Assembly: GCA_031216915.1 (NCBI GenBank)
Contig: CM062297.1
Coordinates: 536,384,971-536,448,970, forward strand
Length of the DNA: 64,000 bases
Source of the DNA: Pictodentalium vernedei
Taxonomy: Eukaryota; Mollusca; Scaphopoda; Dentaliida; Dentaliidae
Direction: 5' to 3'
Within the stretch, counting starts at the first letter, position 1, and each line of letters opens with the position of its first letter. The notes beneath the pieces are model-generated. The model did no database searches. It was not told the origin of the DNA and saw only the letters and a program-made list of their open reading frames with translations. Both the position numbers and the translations under genes were made by a program. This document shows, piece after piece, positions 22,564-34,625 of the stretch.

Positions 22564-24529
22564 ATGAAAGTGTCAATGGCACTTTAGCTTAACTTGTGTG
22601 TTGTGTTTGATGAAAAGGATAATGTTCAATGTTTATGAAAGGATTATGAAATAAGACAAGAATTGTGATAATTGGGAATATGTTCATTTCTGTTCCCTGT
22701 ATGCTATGTTTTTGATAAAAAATAATATGAGGTGTACACTGTACTAAAGAGCGGAGGGGTGGGTTAATATGACCTCACAATTAATGTGTGTGGCCCTCAA
22801 AGTTAACGTATATCAACGAAAGTTACCAAGTTGAAGTGAAATTATTCCAAAACAAGTCATCCTATCAAGTTACATTGAAATCCCTTCACAAATATGGCCT
22901 GTAGACTGTGCTAAAGGTTTTCGGACTTCGGGCCCCTGGAGCCATCAGTTTCCCAATTGCGCCCAAAGGGGACATTCTCATCTAGACATTATATGAAGTC
23001 ATCCTACCAAGTTACAATGAAATCCCTTCATAAATATGACCTGTAGACTGTGATAAAGGTTTTTGGGCTTTGGGCTTGGGAAGCCGTCATGGTTGAATGA
23101 TCGCAACCAAAAGGGGACATTCTCATCTGGGCATCATCTGAAGTGATCCAGGCTTTGGGGCTTTGGGCCCTTGAAGCCGTCACAGTTGACCAATCATGAC
23201 CAAAAGGGGATGTCATCATCTCGGCATTATATGGAGTCAAACTAACAGGTTACAATGAAATCCTTCCATAAATATGACCTATAGACGATGCTAAAGGTTT
23301 TGGGGTTTTGAGCTCGGGCAGCCATCAAGGCTGAATGATCGTGACCAAAAGGGGACGCGCTCATCTAGACATTATTTGGAGTCATCCTACCAAGCTACAA
23401 GGAAATCCCTTCATAATTATGACCTGTAGACTGTTCTAAAGGTATTCGGACTTCGGGCCACATGTAACCGTCACAGTTGCCCAATCGTTTCCGAAAGGGG
23501 ACATTCTCATCTAGACATTATATGAAGTCAACCTACCAAGTTACAATGAAATCCCTTCATAAATATGACCTGTAGACTGTGCTCAAGGTTTTCGGGCACC
23601 TGTAGCCATCACAGTTGACCAAACATGACCAAATGGGGATGTCATCATCTAGGCATTATATGGAGTCAACCTAACAGGTTACAATGAAATCCTTCCATAA
23701 ATATGACCTTTTGCCTATGCTAAAGGTTTTGGGCTCGGGCACCCATCAAGGCTGAATGATCGTGATCAAAATGGGACGTTCTCATCTCGACATTATTTGG
23801 AGTCATCCTACCAAGTTACAATGAAATCCCTTCATAAATATGACCTGTAAACTGTACTAAAGGTTTTTGGGTTTCGGGCCCCTGTAGCCGTCATAGTTGC
23901 CCAATCAGGACCAAAAGGTGACTTTCTCATCTAGACATTGTATGAAGTCAACACACCAAGTTACAATGAAATTCCTCAATAAATATCACCTGTAGACTGT
24001 GCTAAAGGTTTTCGGGTTTTGGGCTCGGGCAGTTGTCATGGTTGGCAGATCACGCCCAAATGGGGAAATTCTCATCTAGAGATCATAAGGAGTCCTCCTA
24101 CCAAGTTACAATGAAATCCCTCCATATTAAACATGACCTGCAGACTGTGCTAAAAGTTTTGGGGTTTCGGGCTTGAGCAGCCATAACAGTTGATAGATCA
24201 TGCCCAAAAGGGGATGTTCTCATCTAGGCATTATACAGAGGCATCCTACCAAGGTACAATGAAAACCCTTCATAAATACGACCTGTAGACTGTGCTAATG
24301 GTTTTGGGGTTTTGGGCTCGGGCAGCCATACTGGTTGCCCAATCGCGACCAAAAGGGGACGTTCTCATCTAGACATGACCCCAAACCTGCATATGAAATT
24401 CCGTGACGATCAGACAAGAACTGCGGGGTGTAGCCCCTGCTAAAGGAAAATGTGAACAGATTTACAGACTCACAGACTTCCGCACACGTGATGGCAATAG
24501 CTTATCTTGACTATGTCAAGTTAAGCTAA
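22564..24529 (+). mobile_element. Helentron-like element H2a, both ends present
   Basis: The 5' end is atgaaagtgtcaatggcact with an internal palindrome, then subterminal repeat agcttaacttg (22586-22596). The interior has 'aggattatgaaataagac' and an array of about 145-bp units. The 3' end is the hairpin proximal arm (24499-24511) and distal arm caagttaagct (24517-24527) then aa. The 5' subterminal repeat and the 3' distal arm are perfect complements. Total 1,966 bp, non-coding, non-autonomous. Confidence 0.8.
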
Positions 24530-24572
24530 TAATGACCCAAACCATGGCAACGTACAACTGGTCCTGCCATAA

Positions 24573-27300
24573 AACAAGAGGCCCCAAGGGGCCTGAGGGC
24601 GCTCACCTGACATGGTAGCCTAAATATCAACCCATAGAATTGATTTCAACAGGTACCATCTGCTCCTCCTAAGAAAAGCTTATACCAAATATCCAAAGAT
24701 TCTGATCAGTAGATCTAAAAAAAAAAAGGATTTTTAAAGAATATTCCTCATATTGAACTAAGTTATAATTCAGGCTCCCACAGGGAGCCCATATATGAAC
24801 TCAGGGACTTGGCTTTAACAAACTTGAATCTCACCCCCCCCCCCCCCCCCCCCAAGGATGCTGCCCACCAAATATCAAAACATTCCGACTGCTGGATCTG
24901 AAGAAGAAGATTTTTAAAGAAAATTCCTCATTTTGAACTAAGTTACAATTCGAGCTCCCACAGTGAGTCCAAATATGGACCTAGGGACATGGCTTGAACA
25001 AACTTGAATCTCACCCCCAAAGGATGCTGCATACCAAATATCAAAACATTCCGACTGCTGGATCTGAAGAAGATTTTTAAAGAAAATTCCTCATTTTGAA
25101 CCAAGTTATAATTCGGGCTACCACAGGGAGCCCACAAATGAACCCAGAGACTTGGCTTGAACAAACTTGAATCTCACCCCCCCTAAGCATGGTGTATACC
25201 TAATATCAAAAGATTCTGCCTGCTGGATCTTATTAAGAAGAAGATTTTCAAAGAAATTTGCCTGAAATGCACTAAGTTCAAATTTGGGCTCCTATACAGA
25301 GCCCAAATATAAACCTAGGGGTCCAATTTGAACAAACTTGAATCAGATCCACCCCACAATGTTGCTTACCAAATATGAAAAGATTCTGCCTGCTGGATCT
25401 GGAGAAGAAGATTTTTTAAGAAATTTGCCTGAAATGCACTAAGTTCGAATTCGAGCTTCTATAGTGAGCCCAAATATGAATCTAGGGAGCCGATTTGAAC
25501 AAACTTGAATCAGATCCACCCCACAATGTTGCATACCAAATATCAAAAGATTCTGCTTGCTGGATCTGGAGAAGAAGATTTTTTAAGAAATTTGCCTGAA
25601 ATGCACTAAGTTCGAATTCGAGCTTCTATAGTGAGCCCAAATATGAATCTAGGGAGCCGATTTGAACAAACTTGAATCACATCCACCCAACAATGTTGCA
25701 TAACAAATACAAAAAGATTCTGCCTGCTGGATCTGGAGAAGAAGATTTTTGAAGAAATTTGCCTGAAATGCACTAAGTTCGAATTCAAGCTTCTATAGTG
25801 AGCCCAAATATAAATCTAGGGAGCCGATTTGAACAAATTGGAATCAGATCCACCCCACAGTGTTGCATACCAAATATCAAAAGATTCTGCCTGCTGGATC
25901 TGAAGAAGAAGATTTTTTAAGAAATTTGCCTGAAATGCACTAAGTTCGAATTCGGGCTTCTATAGTGAGCCCAAATATGAATCCAGGGGTCCGATTTGAA
26001 CAAACTTGAATCAGATCCACCCCACAATGTTGCATACCAAATATCAAAAGATTCTGCCTGCTGGATCTGGAGAAGAAGTTTTTGAAGAAATTTGCCTGAA
26101 ATGCACTAAGTTCGAATTCGGGCTTCTATAGTGAGCCCAAATATGAATCCAGGGGTCCGATTTGAACAAACTTGAATCAGATCCACCCCACAATGTTGCA
26201 TACCAAATATCAAAAGATTCTGCCTGCTGGATCTGGAGAAGAAGATTTTTGAAGAAATTTGCCTGAAATGCACTAAGTTCGAATTCGGGCTTCTATAGTG
26301 AGCCCAAATATGAATCCAGAGGGCCGATTTGAACAAACTTGAATCAGATCCACCCCACAATATCGCATACCAAATATGAAAAGATTCTGCCTGGTGGATC
26401 TGGAGAAGAAGATTTTTGAAGAAAATGGTCTGAAATGCACTAAGTTCGAAATCGGGCTCCTATATTGAGCCCAAATATGAACCCAGGGGGCCGGTTTGAA
26501 CAAACTTGAATCAGATCTACCCTACAATGTTGCATACCAAATATCAAAAGATTCTGCCTGCTGGATCTGGAGAAGAAGATTTTTTAATGTTTTTCCCATT
26601 GCCTACAGTGTTAAAAAGTGCTGACTCAGCACTTTTTCAAAGTCCTGAAAAAAGTACCTTGTGATCAAACTGATAGGGATTTTTTTTAACCACCCTATTC
26701 TACTGGATAAAAGTAAGCTTTACACAAAATAAGCATTCTCTGTGCTGTGTAGTTTTGGAGATATGGCAGTTTTTAGGTTTTTCCTATTTTTAGCTCCAGA
26801 GGTTCCCACAGGGCAATGAGAAAAAAAATTTTTGCATCAATCAACTACTTATGACCCATTATCATGTCATATCAAATCGACTTTACGGTTCAGAAAATAG
26901 AAATTTTAGGCGTGGCCAAAATTTTTGCCCCTCCCATAACAAAGGCAAATAATGCCCGACAAACTTCTCTTGAACAAACTTGATTCTAAACCTCAAAAGG
27001 ACTCTGTATACCACATATCAAGTCTCTGCTACTGGTGGTTCATTAGAAGAAGATTTTCAAAAAATTTGGCCATTTTTTCCCCATACCTCTGCTCAATATG
27101 AGCTGAAACCTAATTTGGATAAAAATCAAAATGCCCCTATATAACCACTACTTACCTGAAATTTAATTAAAATGTGGCCAGTGGTTTAGGAGAAAGAGGC
27201 TCAAACACCACCTTCACGCAGGACGACGGACGACAGACAACGGACGACGGACGAAGAGTGATAAGAAAAGCTCACCCTGACTTTCAGTCAGGTGAGCTAA
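24573..27300 (+). mobile_element. Helentron-like element H1a, complete
   Basis: The 5' end is aacaagaggccccaaggggc (a palindrome) and subterminal repeat gctcacctgac (24601-24611). About 12 units of 165 bp follow, then a unique 3' half ('aaaaagtgctgactcagcac', 'gccgtgtagttttggag'-type). The 3' end is the box gaagagtgat, hairpin arm agctcaccctgac (27269-27281), distal arm gtcaggtgagct (27287-27298) and aa. It contains a 15-bp poly-C tract near 24835. ORFs at 25606-26503 are translations of the array. Confidence 0.85.
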
Positions 27301-27955
27301 CTAGATAATGAGGCTGGACTAATAGAGTAATGGTCGGTGACAACTATGTTGACAGCAGGGACATAAGACTAGCAAACTAACTGATTGAATTTGGTTGCCT
27401 CAATTGGAATATCAGTGAATGAAAGGTTGGAGGATAACAGATCATTTCCCGAAAAAAACCTAGTCTACTGTATATGCTTGTATTCCAGTGATGATGTAGA
27501 ACCACTGACAAGCCGAAAATGCATGAAGAATCTGACTAATGCTGAGAAGAATGTTTCTTCCATGTTAGTAATGACTGTGAGAAGATCTTTGACTTCTTGA
27601 GTAAGAGTGACAGCTCGGAGAAAGGATGCAGTGAGGCTCATATGATGGTGAATTTAGGAGACAAGAATTTAAATTTGAATAAAAAAACCCATCTCAGCAA
27701 ACAGATTTTATTAAAAACTTTATAATCTTGTTCTCCTAACAAAAATGTTTGAAAAGAAATCTGAAAACCAGGTCAAAATCGGAATTCAAAGTAAGTGACA
27801 TTAAGTCTCAACAAAACTTAGCCTAAGATGCTGATCACGAACAAAATATTATGAAAGGAATAATACATGATTTTAAACATAATAATTATCTAAAATGTAT
27901 TTATAATGCCTAGTATAGTCACAATTAAAATATGCCTAAAATCTTTACAAAATTT
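27301..27955. other. Unclassified intron segment, open on both strands near 27385-27650
   Basis: A 71-codon plus-strand frame (27385-27600) and an overlapping minus-strand frame of about 58 codons both stay open. Neither resembles a family I know, and no splice sites frame either one. From 27680 the sequence is AT-rich. Probably non-coding; kept because it is one of few stretches with no repeat assignment. Confidence 0.3.
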
Positions 27956-28572
27956 TAAAATACATAACATAGACCCAGGGATTTGATTTCAATAAACATG
28001 TGAAACAATCTTCCAAAGATGTTAAATGTGAAATTTGAATTTTGAAAGCATTTCAAGCATTGGTTTGGGAGAAGAAGAGTCTTAAATGTTTTCTCCATTA
28101 CCCACAAGTGTTAAAAAATGCTCACTCAGCATTTTTTCAAAGTCCCCAAAAAAGTACCCTATGATAAAACTGATAGCAATTTTTTTGACCATTCCATTCT
28201 GTTGATCCTAAGGAACCTTCACACCAAACAAGAATTCTCAGTGCCGTGTAGTTTTGGAGATATGGACGTTTCAATTTTTTATTATTTTTAGCTCCTGCAG
28301 TTCCCATGGTGTGACAGGAAAAATTGTTTGGGCATAAATTAAGTACTTATGATCCAATAAGCCCTCATATCAAATTTGGTTCTAATCAGCCTCTCGGTTT
28401 GGAAAATAGAAATTTTGGGTGGGGCAAAAATTCTTCCCCCTCCCATAATGACGGCAAATATAGCCCCACAAAATTCTCTTGAACAAATGAGAAGACGCAA
28501 ACATCATGTTCATGGACGACGGACAGTGAGTGATCACTATAGCTCACCCTGACTTTCAGTCAGGTGGGCTAA
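27956..28572 (+). mobile_element. H1d, 3' half of an H1 element
   Basis: Aligns to the unique 3' half of H1a/H1b ('ttaaaaaatgctcactcagc', 'gtgccgtgtagttttggaga'). It ends with box gtgagtgatcactatagctc and a hairpin closing caggtgggctaa. The 5' part with the array is missing. Confidence 0.75.
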
Positions 28573-30957
28573 TAAAGAACAAGTTTGAAAATAATGTTGT
28601 TTTTTTAATTCTATTTCCATTATACAATATATTATGCATACAATACATGTTTTGAACATACAACAAAGAAACATTTGTTTTTTGATTTACAGTTTACTGG
28701 GATTCGCCACCAGTTCAGGAGGAACTTTGAGTGGGTGTCCAAAAATTTTGAGGCTTAAAAAAATAAATTTTTGGTGAAAAAAATGGTGTACGAAAACAAA
28801 AGGTGTCCAAATATTCAGATGAAATACGATAGTCCTCATATTACATTAAGTTAAAATTTGGGCTCCCACATGGAGCCCCAATATTAAACGAGGGACTTTC
28901 TGTGAACAAACTTGAACCTGACCCCGGTAAAGATGTTGTATACTACAGATCATGTGATTATGACTGGTGGTTCTGGAGAAGAAGATATTTAAAGAATAAT
29001 TCTCTGCACAAAGTTAAACAAGAGGCCCCAAGAGGCCTTAATTGCTCACCTGACAAGTTGTTCAAAGAAGTATTTTGGATCACATTCAGCTAATCATGGC
29101 TCATCAACACTTCAGAGGAATGAAGTCATGAAATTATGATAGGGGTCCTTTTTTTTTACATAAATTCACTCTAATTCCTTCAAAACACATTTTATAGCAA
29201 TTTTTAATCCTCCGCTTAAGTGACTGCGGGGTGGGGAGTGGGTTTGGTGGTCATAGAGTTTTTTTGTTTTTTTTGTTTTGTTTTTTTTTGGGGGGGGGGT
29301 TGCATAAAATCACTAAATCTTTCAAAATATATTTTGCAGCCAACCATTTTGTTACATTTCAATGCCCTCCACCCCCACCCCACCCCCAACAAGGATGGGA
29401 GGGGAGGACATAGGGTAAAAACATTTTCGCATAAAACCACTCAAATTCATCCAGGAGCTCGATTTTGAATCGAACTGAACACAAAATTTTCAGGCTATAA
29501 AAAAATAAAAAATTTTGTCTCAAAACTGAATAAAACGCATAAAAAAATATTTCCAAATTTTGGTCCAAAATTTCTAAGTGGGAATAGGACTCAAAATTCT
29601 CAGGCCTAAAATTTTTTTTTCCCATCAAATTTGAACAAAACCCATAAAAAATCGGGAAAAAATTTTTCTTCGAATTTTGGTCCAAAATTTCTAATTCCGA
29701 ACCAGACCCAAAATTTTCAACGCAGGGATCCGATTTGAACAAATTTGAATCTCACCCCCCTAGAGATCATGTATACCAAATGTTAGATTCTGACTGGTGG
29801 AAGAAGAAGATTTTTAAACAAATTTCCTCATATTGCATTAAGTTAAAATTCAGGCTCCCTATGGGAGCCCAAATTTTAACCAGGGAACTCAATTTGAACA
29901 AACTTGAATTTAGCCCCCCTAGAGATGATGTATACCAAATATGAGAGTATTCTGACTGGTGAATCTAAGAAGATTTTTAAAGAATATTCCATGTATTGCA
30001 CAAAGTTAAAAATTTGGGCTGGGAGCCCAAATATTAGCTCAGCGACTCGATTTGAACAAATTTGAATCTGAGCTCCCTAAAGATCTTGTGTTCCAGATAT
30101 GAAAAGATTCTGACTGGTGGATCTGAAGAAAAAGATTTTTAAAGAAATTTCCTCATATTGCTCTAAGTTATAATTCGGGCTCCAATAGGGAGCCCAAATT
30201 TTAACCCAGGGACTTGATTTGAACAAACTTGAATCTGATCCCCCTAGATATGTTGTATACCAAATGTGAAAAGATTCTGACCACTGAATCTGAAGAAGAT
30301 TTTTTTGGTATTTTATGGGTGCTATCAGAGTTATGCCCCTTGTGGTGCCTCCTGTGGGTGTGGAAACTTTATTTCAACAAACTTTAATTGGCATATGATG
30401 AGGAATATGCATACCAAATTTGGTTCAATTTGGTCCAGGAGTTTGTGAGAAGTCGATAATGTAAAGTTTACGCCGGACAGATGACGACGGACGGAAAGTG
30501 ATTAGTAAAGCTGCCCTTGAGCTTCGGTCAGGGGAGCTAAAAAATTGGGGCTCCTGTAAGGAGTCCAAATATGAACCAAGGGACTTAATTTCAACAAACT
30601 TGTATCTGACCCTCGGATGGATGCTGTAACCAAATATCAAAAGATTCTGATTTGTGGTTCAGGAGGAGAATTTACTTAATTTCTGAAAAATATGCTGACT
30701 CAGCATTTTTTCAGTTCCCTCTTAGATACACCGAGACAACCAGTGACAATTATTTAAAAAGATTCGATTTAGCTGGTTCTAAGGATGCTTCATACCAATG
30801 AAGGTTCTCTGTTCCATGTAGATATTTCTACTTTTAGCTCCTGGAGTTCCAAAGAGGATGCCGGAAAATATGTTTTTCCATGAATCAAGTACTTACGCTA
30901 ATATCATATAGCAAATTTGGTTCAAATCAGCTCATAGATTCTGAAAAATTATAAATT
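28573..30957 (+). mobile_element. H1e, left part of an H1-type element split by later insertions
   Basis: H1 units at about 28840-29016 are interrupted by H1c and resume at 30541. The host sequence then breaks at 30957, where DIRS B begins, and continues at 49037 ('agggcaggg', 'ctaagaacttcatttgaac'). It is therefore the outermost repeat of the 18-kb nest. Confidence 0.65.
29017..30540 (+). mobile_element. H1c, H1-type element inserted in H1e
   Basis: The 5' end is aacaagaggccccaagaggc with subterminal gctcacctgac; the 3' end is 'gattagtaaagctgcccttg' and gtcaggggagctaa. End pairing has one mismatch, so this is an older or variant copy. It contains three 110-bp units (29510-29710) like those flanking DIRS A. 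Removing it rejoins H1e as 'cacaaagtta' + 'aaaattggggctcc'. G/T-rich and poly-G stretches at 29250-29300 are simple sequence. Confidence 0.75.
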
Positions 30958-31253
30958 TATAGTAATTTTGCATACTTACCACTGGCCCAGACTAGCTTAC
31001 TCTTATTCTAATGAATATTAGGGCAAGCATCAATCCCCCTGCCCCCCCCCCCCCCACCCCCAAACAAATTGATACAACATCGAAAAAGAAAGAAGTCTTA
31101 TCTGGTCCTCCATACCTGGCTACTGCACATGCACATAACCAAGTAAGCACCTTCCCTCCCGCCAGACTGTCAATCTTTGTTTTTGCCTGTTAAATGTTAC
31201 AGTATTCAGCGGGGAGGTGATGAGTATAACAATGCTCATGGGAGGGACTTAGT

Positions 31254-31335
31254 GTCTGGGCCAGTGGTAAGTATGCAAAATATAAAAATTACTATAAATT
31301 TATAATATTTTGGCATCTTTACCACTGGCCCAGAC
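31254..31335 (-). repeat. DIRS B internal complementary region
   Basis: Starts gtctgggccagtggtaagta (reverse complement of the terminus at 30965-30995) and ends 'accactggcccagac' (reverse complement of the opposite terminus at about 49008-49030). Same composition as in the other copies, but following B's own end sequences (ggccagtgg instead of ggtcattgg). B's ends and its internal region have thus changed together. Confidence 0.75.
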
Positions 31336-31531
31336 TAGCTGAATAAATTATAGGAGGAGGACCAGAATAGGACTATATATATAAGCAGGCAGTAATTACA
31401 AAATATATAAGAGAGATCCCTAGCAGAACAGTGCAGAGATAATCTTGGAATTATATACATCCAGTAAAGATAATAACTATCTTTAATGGATGTAGCACCA
31501 GATAAGGAGAAAGAATCCTTATAAGTAACTA

Positions 31532-32018
31532 GGGGGTATACCCGGCATTGCACGGGAGAAGATGGTTTTCGAAATAGAAGGTCAAGGTCACCCCGCACAG
31601 GCAACCCGAAGAAGTCAAAATGATCGGTGGGTTAATATACCCGCACATATGAAATTTTAGCCTGATCGGCCCAGCCGTCTTCGAAATAAAAGGTCAAGGT
31701 CACCAATTTCACGGTGAAGATCACCCCGCACAGCCACCCTGATAAAGTCAAAATGATCAATGGGCCAATATACCCGCACATATGAAATTTTAGACCGATC
31801 GGCCTAGCTGTTTTCAAAATAAAAAGTCAAGATCATCAATTTCAAGGCCAAGGTCACCCTGCACGGGTACGGCACCCATCCCATGTTACTCGCAGGGACG
31901 AATTACCCCCGAGTACAAAATTTGAGATTGATCAGTCGAGAAACGGAGGAGTTCACCCAGAACAAAGAGAGAGATAGAGAGATAGAGATATAGATATAGA
32001 CATTGGCATTTATATATT
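31532..32018. mobile_element. Small unclassified insert in the DIRS B 3' region
   Basis: Sequence absent from other DIRS copies at this place: 'agggggtatacccggcattg', two to three units of 'aaggtcaaggtcacc' plus 'cccgcacatatgaaatttta', ending in (gata/tagata)n. Boundaries are approximate, and no transposon ends are recognised. Confidence 0.45.
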
Positions 32019-32398
32019 AGATGACATACAATCTCTTTAAAGACCAACCATATCCATATGCTAATTTAGATACTGGGAGACAAAATATAAATGCGATCAG
32101 AGATTACAGATGATTTATATTTATAATTCAAATGCCTCAGGTGTTGTATTGAATTGAATGAGCTCTAAGACGGCACATGCTGTACATATATACAATAATA
32201 TATATAATTAAGGTCTACTGGAGTAGAGGGGATGATAGCCTGCCCATAACTGTAGCCCATAACTGTAAAGTCAACAATGACATAAGCAAGAATCCCCCCC
32301 CCCCCCCCTCCACCTTTTGTTATGATGAAACTACTGTGTCACCAGAACAAAAAGGTTGAGTATTTCATAATTATTGCAGCCACCAGTAAACAAAAACA

Positions 32399-32823
32399 TT
32401 AAATTATGTTTTGTGCAACGGAGAGAGGACTTAAACATTTAATGTCCCCTGCAATGGATTGAAGGTCCCTTAAGAAAAAATTTGGGAAGGTTGTGGATTG
32501 ATTCCAATAAGCTGCTTTCATTATATCTGATAGGGACATGCTAGTTTGATATGCCCAAGATGAAGATAAAGCTCTAACTTCATGAGCTGAAATTCTATTC
32601 ACTCTACCATCCGTATCAGCCAACTGTTGATAAGCTAAACGGATAGTGGACTGAATCTATCTTGGGATAGAATGAACCAAAATATCTTCTATTAGGAATA
32701 AGGGAAAGAAACAGTCTTTTTCTTCCCTTCCTAACAAAGGATGATCTTTTTAACATATGTTCTAATAGCCCTAACAGGACATAATGATGGTCTAACATTA
32801 TTTACAGCAGGTAAAGCATGAAT
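32399..32823 (-). pseudogene. DIRS B tyrosine recombinase, C-terminal half
   Basis: Reads 'ALPAVNNVRPSLCPVRAIRTY' (minus its last residue at most in other copies), then 'SAHEVRALSSSWAYQTS' with the H-x-x-R box. The expected nucleophile position reads 'FPNFFLRDLQS': phenylalanine where copies A, C, E and G have tyrosine (FYLRN or LYLRN). It is separated from its N-terminal half (34626-35205) by the H6/H5 insert and is frameshifted near 32640, so it is inactive. Confidence 0.8.
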
Positions 32824-34625
32824 AACAAGAGCTGGACTGTCATCCGGTGTGTATCCCCACATGGTGTACCGCCTAGTGTGGGCATACCTATGAACAAATA
32901 TTGTAGAAAACAAGTTCCACAAGTAATAAAATGAAAGTGTCAATGACACTGTAGCTCAACTTGTCAAGACATGTACATGTATAGTATGTGACACAGCAAT
33001 GACAAACATCTAGGTAATGACCTGATAACAAAGGTACATATAAAGTATTGTAATGGTCTGTACATAAATACTGACCGTAGCCTGTAACAAATGTATAGGT
33101 AAAGTATTGTAAAGGTGGGCGACAGTCAGATGCTAAATTAGAAAAGAAATCTTTGAGTCCCAGAGTGGGTCTGACTGAACCCCAAAATATGTGTTCTCAT
33201 AGCACAGTGATAACAAAGGCACCCAAAAACACTTGTTCCTGTCCCAAGGTGATAACAAAGGTTCCCAAGAAGTTTCATGAAGATCAGTTCATAAATACGA
33301 GCCGTATAGAAGTTGACAAAAAACTGATTGGACATAATTTCAGTACAAAATGGCCACTGGCAGTCATCTTGAATTTTGGATTGCACCCAGAAACACTCGT
33401 TCTCATTCCAAGGTGATAACAAAGGTACCCAAGATGTTTCGTGAAGATCGGATCATAAATACAGCCTCTAGCCTGAGCCGTATTGACATGTGCTCTTACT
33501 GTGTATAAGTAGCACTAAATAAATCAAAATTCATCTAATTTGCATAATTTCTGCACGAGAAAAAAACCTGTATTATATGCGATGTATTCCAAGTTACTAA
33601 ACATTCATACAAAAATTTATTCAAATCAGAACTTTCATTCAGAAGTTCTGCACAAAAAAACTGATTGCACTAATTTTGGTACAAAATGGCTGCTGGTGGC
33701 CATCTTGAATTTCGGACCACACCCAAAAACACTCGTTCTCGTCCTACGGTGATACCAAAGGTACCCACGAAGTTTCGTAAAGATCGGTTCATAAATACAG
33801 CCTCTAGCCCGAGCCGTATTGGCATTTGCACTCACAGTGCTGAAAGTAACACTAAATACATCAAAGTTAGTCTAATTTGCTTAATTTACGCACCAGAAAA
33901 AAATTGTATTAAATGTGATGTATCCCATGGTAGTGAACATTCATACAAAAAAATTTTCAAATCAAGAGCTTTCATATGGAAGTTCAGCGCAAAAATCTGA
34001 TTGCACCTAATTTTCTACAAAATGGCTGCCAGCGGCCAACTTGAATTTCGGACCGGACCCAAAAACACTCGTTCTCGTCCCACAGTGATAACGAAGGTAC
34101 CCAAGAAGTTTCATAAAGATCGGTTCATAAATACAGTCTCTAGCCTGAGCCGTATTGAATTGTTGATGGGCAGACGGACGACTGGCCATGGCATAAGCTC
34201 AAATTTGACTTACATCAAAGTTGAGCGACAGACTCACACACAGATGGACGCATGTAATCCAGTATACCCCATCCCACCCCCCCCCCCTTTTCTTCGAAAA
34301 TGAGGGTATAACAAAAGCTGGACTGTCGTCTGGTGCATACCCCCACGTGGTGTAACGCCTAGTGTGGGCATACCTATGACAAAATATTATAGAAAACAAG
34401 TTCCACAATTAATAAAAAAAATAAATAATCTGACAAGACCGAAAATCATTCTAGTCTTGGGAAATGTTACACTTTAATTACATACCAAGTTCGTTAACAA
34501 TAATTTACTTAAGTTATGAAAGTTATGAATATTCTCAGACGGACTCACACATGGACGCACGAACGGATGCACAGACGGACGCATGTAATCCAGTATACCC
34601 CCCATTTTCTTCGAAAATGGGGGAA
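32824..34625 (+). mobile_element. Tandem pair of H6 elements inside the DIRS B recombinase gene
   Basis: Two copies start aacaagagctggactgtc (32824) and aacaaaagctggactgtc (34310). Each ends 'catgtaatccagtatacccc' and a hairpin built on 'attttcttcgaaaat' with C/G arms. The first copy contains H5b. The 5' about 110 bp are nearly the same in both (32824-32930 and 34310-34410). The whole pair interrupts the recombinase codons: on the minus strand the frame reads '..LLNPIII' before and 'HALPAV..' after, with 'aata(a)' repeated at the edges. Confidence 0.7.
32931..34228 (+). mobile_element. H5b, Helentron-like element nested in H6
   Basis: The 5' end is atgaaagtgtcaatgacact with subterminal agctcaacttg (32953-32963). 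The interior has about three diverged units with 'cacccaaaaacactcgttct' and 'acaaaggtacccaagaag'. The 3' hairpin (34196-34226) is decayed (caaagttgagcga instead of caagttgagctaa). ORFs on both strands here (33138-34303) are repeat translations. Confidence 0.65.

Noticed and set aside
25606..26503. Family of minus-strand ORFs with 'CGVDLIQVCSN' and 'IFGLTIEARI'
   Set aside because: Translations of the H1 165-bp array (also at 44450-45193). There are no start context, splice sites or domains.
24640..26580. Regularly spaced repeats suggesting a CRISPR array
   Set aside because: Units are contiguous, about 165 bp, without unique spacers, in a eukaryotic transposon.
29216..29470. ORFs rich in Phe, Gly or Pro
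   Set aside because: Produced by T- and G-runs inside H1c; no domain or conservation.
33138..34303. Overlapping ORFs on both strands in H5b
   Set aside because: They follow the element's internal repeats, appear again in H5c at 61757-61992, and match no protein family.
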